Assembly (NCBI GenBank): GCA_010015675.1
Contig: ML977011.1
Location: 98,988 to 162,987, forward strand
Reading direction: 5' to 3'
Length of the DNA: 64,000 nucleotides
Source of the DNA: Byssothecium circinans
Taxonomy: Eukaryota > Ascomycota > Dothideomycetes > Pleosporales > Massarinaceae
The translations under genes and the position numbers were made by a program. Of the stretch, positions 36,046 through 45,709 are shown piece after piece (within the stretch, counting starts at the first letter, position 1; every line of letters starts with the position of its first letter). Below the pieces are notes generated by a model. The model did no database searches. It worked only from the letters and a program-made list of their open reading frames with translations, and was not told the DNA's origin.

Positions 36046-39000
36046 ATGCACAAGATATCGAACTTCACGGGCTCGGCCCGTCACGGCTGGGAGAAGATGA
36101 CGCCCTCCGCAGGCTTCCCATTCTCGAGGTCGAATCACGACATGGCAGCAGTGCCAGCTCCCATCAAGCGCCCATCGACAGCTTCCGCCGCCCCGCCCGT
36201 GATCCCGCCCGGCACCCAGGTCAATCTGTCCTTCAACGTGCCCTTTGCCTCCAATCTCCCCGGTCCCGACGTCGACGACATCATGTACGCCAGCCCCGGG
36301 GCAAAGGCACGGTGGACCCATCCGGATGGCACGGCTGAGGGCACACCCACTCACAAGCTGCCTGTCCATGCCCAGAACGTCGAGAACCTGCGGAGCCTGT
36401 GTCGGGAAGTCAGCGAGAAGACAGAGGGACGGGTTGCGGCCACAGTTGTGTCGGCCGAGTCGAAGCCACTGCCCGGCCTGCAGCGCGGCCCGCTCCGAGC
36501 TCTCGTTACAAACGTGTGTCTGTCAGGCGAGCTGGAGATTGTGAACAAGATGCGGTGCAATATACTCAACTCGACGCCCATCTCATTGGTAGGCTTCCGT
36601 CACAGCTCTATATCAGGCTTTGTCTAACGGAAGTAGCGGTCGTCGTTCGTCGACGTGGACTCGGACCTGATCATCGACCGTGAGACGCAGCAGATCAAGG
36701 GCCCCGTTCTCAACCAGCTGGATCTCGTTGCAAAGACGACAAAGGCTGACATCTTTGTGCTGATGCCAAAGCAGCCCGACATTGAATCCGCGAGCTTCAA
36801 CGGCAACCTCGAAACGGGCATGGACTCGCGCCTACGCTGCGCCATCTACGGCGACATGGAGACGATGGAGCACGCGAAGACCCGTGTGCTCATCATGATC
36901 GATCAGATTGTAAGTTTTCTTGCCCCGCAGTTTGACTTCGCTGGCGCAGAAACTAATCCAGCTCCATTACAGCTCAAGCGATACGTTGATACTATGAAGC
37001 TCGAGCTGACTATGCATACGTTGATCTGCGGTCGGGGACGTAAGAACATCAAAGTAATTGAGTCTGCCACAGGCACCGCCATCTACTTTCCTCCGCCGTT
37101 TCCACGACTGTTCGGCTACACCCCCCACGGCGCCCAGCGAAGACCAGACGACTTGATTTACATCACAGGCCAGAACTCAGATTGCATTCTGCGCGCGAAA
37201 CAACGTCTACACGATCTGGTCATGTCGACCAAGGTCTTTGTCAAGCCAGTCATGGTGACGGACACAAAGCTGGACGCCATTCTGCTCGAGCGTCTCGACA
37301 AAGTGCGCAAGATCATCGAGAACAATGGCTCCTATATCCTGCTTCCTCCACTTGGTATGCAGCACGGCGTTGTTCGAGTTCAGGGCACGGACGTCTTGCA
37401 CGTTGAGCGCACCGTGCGCGAACTAATGGCTCTCGTAAGTTGCTCAGACCACTGTGCCATGTGCGTGAGAATCTGTGCTCATCTAGAACAGGCTGGTCAA
37501 TTCTATAGCGCCTCATGGTTCATTACCCACCCAGATCCCACCCAGCGTCCGCCGACCCAGGCCGACGTTCGAGCCATGTTGTCGGATATTTGCATTAATT
37601 CTGGCGCAGAGATTAGTTTTGAGAAGTACAACTTCCACATCTACGGCTCCGACGACGCCGTCAAAGCCGCCATGATGGTCATCCACAACATTCCGTTCGT
37701 GAAGAAGTCGCAGTACAACATGAGTGTCAAGATCGAGCTCGCTAATGAACACAAAGAGTTCGTCAGCGGTAAGAAGAACGGCAAGATCAACAAAATCATG
37801 AGCCACAGCAGTGTTCAGATTGTCTTTGATGGCTTCAACGAGTACAATTTCTACATTGTCGTACGCGGTGCGCAGTACGAAGCCACCAAGAGCGGCCTGG
37901 ACCTTGTTGAGCAGGAGATGCCTGCTGCCATCTCATTCCATGTTCCCGATCAGTATCACAAGCGGATCATTGGCATTGGTGGCCAGCATATCCAGCGCAT
38001 CATGAAGAAGTACTCCGTCTTCGTTAAATTTTCCAACGCTATGGATCGCGGTGGCTTCGGCAAAGAAGAAGACGATATCAAGGTCGATAATGTAATCTGC
38101 CGTACGCCCGCTCGCAATGCCCAGAACTTGGATCTTGTCAAACAGGAGATCATGGACATGGTCGAGAAGGTCGATGCCGAATTTGTCTCTGAGACGATCA
38201 ACATCAATCGTTTGTACCATCGTGAGCTCATTGCCCGCTTGGACAAGATTGACGAGCTGGAGAAGAAGTTCAACTGCAAGATTACCTTTCCTAGCACTGA
38301 AGAAGCGAGCGATACTGTCACTGTCTCTGGTCCTGAGTACCAGGTACCGTTGGCGGTAGATGAGTTTTTGGTAATGTTGTCGATATTGATTTCCGCAGTC
38401 AAATACTAACGACACCAGGGTATGGTTCCAGAAGCCCATGATCTGTCCTTCCCCGTCTCCACTGAGCTTGGTGAACACATGCGTTCGCCCGAGTTTAAGA
38501 CCGAAATCCTTGACAAGCTGAGGGATCAGCATGTCGTCGAAGCTCATTTGAAGGAATCGCAGACTGAGACTATCGACGGTAAGGAGACGCAAATTGAGAC
38601 GCTTCATCTCAGCTTCACTAGGAACAATGCTGGCGGTCTCAAAGATGCTCTTGACTTCTTGATTAACCATCTCGTCATGCATGGTCTCGACACTAGTACA
38701 ATTCGTGGCGCTCTTCCACGCCCCAAGTCGGACTCTTTCGAGGACTCCCTCCCTTTCTTCGAGTCGAAGCTGCTCCAACGCGCTGAACCGCCGGTTGAGA
38801 GCACCGACTCACCCACACGATCCCACTTCGGCGGGGATGAAGAGCGTCCCGGCATGCTCGATCGCCTGCGCAAGCCTGGAAGCATGTCTTCCTTCACATC
38901 GCTCTTCAACTCGCGCAGGAATGGCACCAACTCTCCTGGCTCTCTATTCAAGCATGCTTCCAGCAATGCTTCGAAGGCCTCTCTCGCCAGCCTGGAGTCT

Positions 39001-39246
39001 CAGGGAAGCGGATACCGCAACCCCTGGAACGACAGCGGCATCAATCTCGCGGACGACGAACATCACTCTAACGGTTGGCCTATGCCGACCCCGCGATTTG
39101 AAAGTAAGTTTCCTTTCGGTTCATCTTCAGCGGCGCCTGGAGACGTTACTCCTAGGTACGACCCGCGTGCGTCCGTTGACAGCGGTCGCCCCTCTACTTC
39201 CCATTCTGCATCTGGATACCCGGGCCCTATTGGCCCTCCTCGTTAA
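36046..39246 (+). CDS. Multi-KH-domain RNA-binding protein
   Basis: Predicted protein of 994 residues in five exons; introns 36,589-36,636, 36,910-36,972, 37,435-37,491 and 38,371-38,418 are all phase 0. At least three KH-type modules can be seen. Near residues 280-360 the text is TLICGRGRKNIKVIESAT. Near 535-600 it is EFVSGKKNGKINKIMSHS. Near 590-650 it is HKRIIGIGGQHIQRIMKKY, with a classical GxxG loop (GIGGQ). Degenerate modules lie between. The arrangement resembles the vigilin/Scp160 and Bicaudal-C type proteins that bind mRNA; S. pombe and Aspergillus have similar uncharacterised multi-KH proteins. The C-terminal 180 residues are Ser/Pro-rich and disordered. Start MHKISNFTGS is the first ATG after the pyrimidine leader. 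Confidence 0.88.
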
Positions 39247-40045
39247 CGATACACCTTTTCCAACTTTGTACCGGCCTTTCATGACGAAAAATACCCCAGC
39301 TCCGGTCTGTTATGCGAACGAATATACCAACCAAAAGAATTATACCCCATTCGGCGAATTACAAAAGCCTTCGGCTGGTTGTTTTGCGTGTATATCTCTC
39401 TGTCTTTGTTCCTGTTGTCATTGTTATTTGAGTTTCTCTGTCTGGCGTTCTTTGGTGTGTAACTGAGATGATTCCCCTGGCGCAAAAAGAAATATACCAA
39501 TTTGCTGCTATTTTGTGGATTTTGCTCTGATCTTCTGGTTGCTTTTGTCCTGCTTGCTGTGTTTTCAAATCTGCTGTAAGCGTTGTCAATGGTGGAAATA
39601 CCCCTCGATCCGTGGTGAGACGGATTTTGGTGGTCGATTTAGATGGACGGTGGGAACGTAAAGGAAGGTGTATGTATGGTACAGGCAGGAGCACTGGGGT
39701 ATTTGGGAAAGGCCGGGAAAGAGACGAAACCCTAAAATCCCTCTCCACTCCAACAAACTCTCGGGCGATAGTGTTACAACTTCCACCGTGGGATTACATA
39801 CGTGTGCTCAACTATCTTGGAGACGATGGTGGTGCATGTAGAGTGAGTGAGTGAGAGGGTATGATAAAGTCTAGTTTGGAATATAAGACGAAAATATACA
39901 GAGTAGACATTCACACCCAAATTCTTCAGTAGGCTGTTTAACATGTAAAGCGATACAACATAACACCGTTAAGACTAATAATTATTGTCAGTCTTTAAAT
40001 GTTGAAACTGAATCGAGTACTCGGGTAAACGCTCCTTTTTCGGAC
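39247..40045. other. Intergenic region, 0.8 kb
   Basis: Downstream region of the KH gene and distal upstream region of the rhodanese gene. Only short frames without support. Confidence 0.4.
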
Positions 40046-40103
40046 TGACGTCGCGTCTCCCGAGGTTGGTCTTGGCGCACGTGCGTGAGGGAAAAGTGAC
40101 GTC
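40046..40103 (+). promoter_or_regulatory. Twin TGACGTC boxes flanking CACGTG, upstream of rhodanese gene
   Basis: TGACGTC occurs at 40,046-40,052 and 40,097-40,103, with CACGTG at 40,078-40,083 between them. The cluster lies 170-230 bases upstream of the ATG at 40,273. TGACGTC-type sites bind CRE/ATF bZIP factors and CACGTG binds bHLH factors in fungi. The function here is inferred from motif density and position only. Confidence 0.5.
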
Positions 40104-40272
40104 GGCGAATAATGTTTGGTTTTCTGCCGGAGCCGAAAGCTCACTTATCGCGCCATTCTCATCCTCCATTCCTACAGCTTACCGACACACCACCACTGCC
40201 CCTCCTAATAGAACCTTACACGCAATCGCCTCTAGCCAGCTTCTTTCAAGTACTGGGTTATAAATTCAAGCC

Positions 40273-41147
40273 ATGGCTTCACGAAGGGCGCTGCAATTGC
40301 TGCCCCGACTTCCCCGCTGCACCCAAACCCCACAGGCTTCGGCGATTCGGCAATGTGTCAGACAACAGGCAGTGGTACCTGTAGCGGTGAGGGCTAATTG
40401 GGCGAATAGTGTGCGGGCGATAGCAGTGGGAGGGCAGAAGCGGTGGCTTTCTTCGTTTCCGTCGGATAAGAAAAGTAAAGTGTGGGAGTTTGATGATGTA
40501 TGTTCCCCATGGCACCCAACCCATACCTCAACACCTCGCGCTCAGCCTTCCTGTAACCCTTCACTCTGCTTCTCCCTCTGCCAGCCGCCCACTAATTCTC
40601 TCCCTGATAGGTCCTCTCCATACTCGAGAACCCATCCCGATCCACACTCCTCATCGACGTACGCGAACCCTCCGAGTTCTCTGAAAACACCATCCCGACC
40701 TCGATCAACATCCCCGTGACTTCGCAGCCGGACGCTTTACTCTTGGAAGAGGAAGAGTTCGAGGATCGGTTTGGGTGGGCTAAACCGCCGAAGAAGAAGG
40801 AGGTTGTTTTCTTCTGTAAGGCTGGGGTTAGGAGTAGTGCGGCGGCGCAATTGGCTAAACAGGCTGGGTAAGTGATGTGTATTTTACTTTGGAGATGGTG
40901 GGGAAAAGGAATGTGGATTGGGAACATTGTGGATTGGGATGGTTGGATCAGAGACGTGTTGAAGAGACTACATAGAGTGAGACGCGGGATGTGAGGATGT
41001 GAGCTAACTATTGCCTATAGGTATGAGAATGTAGGCGAATACCGTGGATCGTGGCTTGATTGGGAGAGAAAGGGTGGGCCTGGGACAAAGAGCCCACCTC
41101 CTGCTGGGGGCAAGGGAGAACCTAGTACTGCGGATATCAGGGAGTAA
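40273..41147 (+). CDS. Mitochondrial single-domain rhodanese
   Basis: Predicted sulfurtransferase of 202 residues in three exons; introns 40,498-40,610 (113 nt) and 40,868-41,020 (153 nt). The first 65 residues are Arg/Ala/Ser-rich without acidic residues and end at RWLSS, a typical mitochondrial presequence. The rhodanese domain follows. LLIDVREPSEF is the conserved CH2A motif and VVFFCKAGVRSSAAA holds the active-site loop with Cys144 as the persulfide carrier. YRGSWLDWERKGG is the C-terminal motif. The arrangement is like yeast Rdl1/Rdl2. The likely reaction is sulfur transfer from thiosulfate or glutathione persulfide. Both introns are longer than most in this window. Confidence 0.9.
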
Positions 41148-41763
41148 GCCAAACACAGTATATACCTTGGGATACTTGCTAATCGCTGTAACAGGACAAA
41201 GTAACGGGCTTGAAGGGAGTCGATACACATCAGAACGAAGTACTTGGGCGGCATACTATTAAGACTGGTTAAGATTGTAAATTCGATTGGTTTTTATTAG
41301 GCGAAGAGAGGCATTCTCTCGGCAAGGAGTTCGCTTTCGAGCGCGGTGGATACGTGCCAATGCATCCTAGCTTCGGCTGTATATATTAAACATGGAGATT
41401 TACGTCGAGGGCTCAGTGAAAAGCTATGCGTAGCGCAATATAGACAACGAACTTGTTAACAAAGTCCAACATATACACACCATAACATTAATGTGCTAAC
41501 TACCACACACAAGACAAACAATACACACTAACAGATTAGAAGACTGGGTCTTTTGAAGTACTTTGGATCGAATTTGTAGAGGAGAAGATAGCCAGGCTAC
41601 CTACAAAGATGAGGTGCGGGTTTTGAGAGTATGAGGCAAAGATTTCGTTTTGCGGGAGTTCACCCAAACGACTTGTCGAGGTGGTGCGCGGTGGCGGATG
41701 GATCAGGAACCGTGGAAAGATGCGCGTTTACGGTGTTCGTAGTGAAGGTGGTGGTCGACGGGT
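41148..41763. other. Convergent 3' region, 616 bases
   Basis: Between the rhodanese gene (+) and the small secreted protein gene (-). AT-rich around 41,380-41,530, as expected for 3' ends. No gene seen. Confidence 0.4.
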
Positions 41764-42646
41764 TTACAAAGCACGGCATTGCACGCTCTTGATGGCGCTG
41801 TCGAAGCCTTCGGGGAGAGAGGTTTGGATGTTTTGGGCGCCGTCGGTGCCGCTGAGGCAGAGGACTTCGCCGGCGCACTGGAATTCACTGGGGTTTTAGT
41901 TAGCGATGGTTTCTTTTTTTGTGTTTCGTTGCGGACGTGTTGTCCTTTCGTCTTTCCTCCTTGCTCTTCATTTCCTTCTCTTCAGTAGTTGTGTTTTTTC
42001 TCAGGTCGCGGCTTTCTCGTCCACAGCGGAGGTCCCTGAAGCTTGTCTCTCTCTTCCATCCTTTCCGCACCATTCAATCTGTACTCTTCTGCCTCTGTGG
42101 CACTTTCCGCGACCCTTCAAACACATCCAAAATCCTTACCATGCTCCCGCCCACCTTTCTACTACCACTCTCCTTAATTCGAATCCCAATTCCTTACTAT
42201 TCGTACACCAAACCTCCCAATCCAACCAACCTAAAAAGAACAAAAAAAACTTACGTGTAAAACTCGCACTTAAACCCATCATTAACCACCAAACTCCTAG
42301 CCGCACCATACCACCCACCATACGTACTGCTCAAATTGAAGCAGAAGTCGTCGGTCACGGGGATGGGCGTGTAGTCCGTGGCGACCCTGTCACCGGCCAG
42401 GTCTTGCTGCTTGAAAATGGTGGCGCCGCGGCCATCGGCGGGGGATTTATCGCACTGTTTTTTCATTGTTTAGTTAGGGGATTTTTCGGTTTGTTGGGTA
42501 GGTTTAATGGGGTATTTGGGTGGAGGGGAGTTATGTGGATGTACTGTACGTACGTATTCGCTTCTTTGGAAGAGCTTAGTGGAAGCTGGCATGGCGACGA
42601 CGGCCGAGGCGCTCAGCAGAGCGGGGAGGAGGAAAGTGGTGCGCAT
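41764..42646 (-). CDS. Small secreted six-cysteine protein
   Basis: Predicted extracellular protein of 138 residues in three exons: 42,554-42,646, 42,255-42,454 and 41,764-41,887. The N-terminus MRTTFLLPALLSASAVVAMP is a clear signal peptide. The mature part has six Cys (in YCDKS, DFCFN, FKCEF, FQCAG, VLCLS and VQCRA), an even number that could form three disulfides. The C-terminal pattern, Cys-x3-Tyr, then Cys-x-Gly, then Phe-x4-IKSVQC, resembles beta/gamma-crystallin-like secreted fungal proteins, but this is a visual resemblance only. The second intron is unusually long (367 nt). The size, signal and cysteines make it a candidate effector or antimicrobial protein; no role can be proved from sequence. 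The last exon's frame is fixed by the splice AC|T. Confidence 0.75.
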
Positions 42647-44195
42647 ATTGGGACTGTATTTGGATTTTCGGAGGGATGTAAAGAGAATAAGGCTTTGGTA
42701 TGGCAGGCACGCTTCCTTGTTGCAGACAGCGAAACAGAGATCTAGTCCGATGTTCAATTCGATCCACGATATAAAAAAACGAGTGTAAGCGACGTCCCAA
42801 CCAAGTGAAACGCGCAGCAAGCTACGATAGACAGAAAAGCAAACAAGTATCTAAAGAGCGACAGTTACGAGCGTGAAAAGGTCTCGACGGGCCAGAAAAA
42901 AGAGGAAACCCCCTTCCCCCGGATGCGGACGCCCCTAGATCTTATATGAAGTCCGTCAATCGTAGCGCAACGCGCACACACCCGCATGGTCCCGCTCGCA
43001 CGCAACAAGCAAGTGAGCCCGTACCTGCAGGACAATCTGGTAAGGCGAACCAACCTTGGAATAAACACGCAACGAGCCAATCTCCAATTCATCTCTTAAC
43101 CTCAATGGCCCCTTGCCGATCGATGCTCAAAAGCTTTGATACAATGTTTTAGTTCGTTCCCACCGGCGATCGCGCGCGGCTGCACGCACCTGTAACCAAT
43201 CATCAATGTGTTTCATACGCTTTCCCTTTGCTCGGAAAAGGTAGGAGCATGAAATCAACACCGCGCCAAATCGAGCTTCTCCCAATCGCTGACTTACTCA
43301 TCTCGTATCCAATGAGGATGCCGCCTTGCGTAGCGCGTAACGTATGTCCCCAGCCACTGCACGAAAACGGGACCAGAGTCTCGGGCAAACAGACAGGAGA
43401 TTGCAAAAGGGGCGATTAGGTGACGAGGCTGCAGACGCATCGTGAGTCTTGAGTGGGTGGAAAGGACGTGAGGCGCTCGCGCCGCCAAGTCAGACAGGAG
43501 GCGTCGTCCCTAAAGGGGCAAAGTCCGTTCGCTTGTGCCCGCCGACGAAATGAATGAGGGTTGGCGATCCGAAGTGGTTCACAGATTCATCGTTACTCGT
43601 GAGCTGGGGCCAGCGGGCTGACCGTTCCGGAACTTCTGATGACGGTTTCGCACGTGTGGTGCAGCGGGGCGGATATGGAGCTTACGTTCTGAGGGTCTAG
43701 GCCTTGGAGTTCTTTTGCGTTCTCCGAGGTTTTGTATCTGCAGGTGAGAGGGAGAGGATGATGTAATCAGTGATTGTGATTGCATACCTTGCTTTGCAAG
43801 TCACATGCCCGTGCGGGGACCGAGAATGAAGTGTGGATATGGGGGAGACGTTCTTGCTTTAGTGTACGCTTCTTAAGACGGTGGAATGATACGAAGCTTG
43901 GTAAGATTCACATCTTATGAATTTATGTGAGTTTGCTAGTCAAGCTGGAAAAAAGAAAGAAGGAAACGAGAGTTGTTATCGTAGCGATGCACACGCCCAA
44001 CGGAATCCGAAGATGACCGGGTTGAGTGGCTCATCAGATAGAAACTACTAAGCAGACCCTCAAGTCTTACAACAGATAACCAAAAATTGTACAGATAGCC
44101 GCCTAATCATTCATAATGAAGGGATGAAGGTCAGTGGCCCAGTATCTCCTCCCATAAAGACCATTGAAGAAATATCCTCCTATGCTCAAGCTCGA
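42647..44195. other. Intergenic region, 1.5 kb
   Basis: Upstream of the small secreted protein gene and downstream of the Zn2Cys6 gene. Only short frames; nothing with a domain or an intron pattern. Confidence 0.4.
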
Positions 44196-45709
44196 TCAAA
44201 GCTCCGGAGACGATGAAGAATACCGAGTCCAATCGGGCGTCCTTCGGAAGCTTTCGACGACTTGGACAGTGGGTGGCGGACTAGTCGATGAAGAATCACC
44301 GGGTTTCGTTCTGTCCACCAGAACCGCCGATGCAGCATCTCGAATTTTCGTGTATGGGCTTCCCTCGCGACAGTCCCAGCATACACACCCTTGGGGATGG
44401 TACTGTTTTGGAATGACGCCACAGACCTCAGCAGCCCAGCTCAACCCTCTCCTCGTCTCATCATCCGAAGTATTCCAGATCTCTCCAGTCACTTCTTTTG
44501 CCCACTGATTAAACCACATATTGGGGGCTCTGTACAGCCCAATGGCCCAATTCGCCAGGATGACCAGCGCCATTGGCCTCTTCTGCAGAAGCAGCTGTAT
44601 ATAAGCATGGGGTACTGTCATTACCCAAACGAGCACGTGCGACCATAGCGGCGGCTTGCATGGCATGTTCAGGAAAAATCGGTGCCAATGCTGGATAGCG
44701 TCTAGATAGATGTGTTTGTTTTCTGGCTCGGTTGCTGGCGAAGTGTCGATAAAGTATTCGAGAAAGCCGACTACCTTGCTGCCTTTTGCGTGCATAATGC
44801 AATTACATAAACGCTTGCCTGACGGTCGGAGCAGATCATGCAAGCTTCCGGTTTCGACGACTGCCTGGACCCTGCCCACGGCATTCCACGCTTGTCGTAA
44901 AACATTCAGCATGTCGATGAAAGTCGACAGCGGGCTTTCGATGCTCTCGAAACCAAAAACAACCGGCAGTCCAAGGGTATATACGGCCGTGAGATAAGAG
45001 AAAATGGTGATCGCACCGGCGTTGTCGGGTGTCACCTCCGTGACGGTGGAGCGAAAACAAACAAGGGCTTTCTCATGCTGTGTACTCGCAACATAGCTAT
45101 GGCGGTTGCGGTTCCGGACGTCGACAAAGGAAAGATGCAGCGCAGAAAACGCCAAAACGCTGTGCATCAAGTACAGGTGGCCCTTGGCCTCGCCCGGCAC
45201 ATTGACTTGGAAAAGGGACAGGTAATCTCGCGGTGAAAGGGTAAGAGAAGACTGAGTGGCATAGTGCCGCAGCAGTTCCACGTCCTCGGTGTCGAAGCTA
45301 GATATCGGTACAGCGAAAGGGAGTAGTCCATCGGTTAGAACCGTCCTGTCCACCAATCAGTGTCACGAAATTTATGTTGGTCCCATAAACGAGCGACTAA
45401 CTGGTTGAATGCTCGTTCATAGACTGGTCGGACAGCAGCGCTCCAAGCGGTGAAGTCGCATACGGCTCCCCATCTTGTGCAGTTCCCACATCTGGGCATA
45501 CGCATATCACACTACATCGAGTCAGTAATAAAATCGGAATAGCCCACCCGATATGAGCGAGTCAACATGGCTTGCACTAGCTCGGAAGGAATCCTACCTA
45601 TCCAATCTTCTGAGCTGAGGTGAATCTGACATACCTTCTTTCTTCTCTTCTTACACTGGCTACAACCATTGCGACTTTTAGTATGGTATTTGCGCAGACC
45701 ACCGGCCAT
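44196..45709 (-). CDS. Zn2Cys6 fungal transcription factor
   Basis: Predicted nuclear regulator of 444 residues in three exons: 45,635-45,709, 45,402-45,511 and 44,196-45,345. Splicing restores a perfect zinc binuclear cluster with spacing C-x2-C-x6-C-x6-C-x2-C-x6-C: CSQCKKRRKKC is joined to DMRMPRCGNCTRWGAVC. The first two Cys are in exon 1 and the other four in exon 2. The rest is the helical middle-homology-type region of this family (YLMHSVLAFSALHLS, ITIFSYLTAVYTLGLP), similar to sterol-uptake-control-type regulators. The C-terminus ends RRTPDWTRYSSSSPEL. Start ATG at 45,709 is the first in frame. Targets are unknown. It lies 1.5 kb upstream of the secreted-protein gene on the same strand; that could be chance. 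Confidence 0.88.

Noticed and set aside
39103..39154. GTAAGT...CTAG intron-like string in the last KH exon
   Set aside because: Removing 52 nt would shift the frame, and the unspliced text reads as a continuous Ser/Pro-rich tail to a proper stop.
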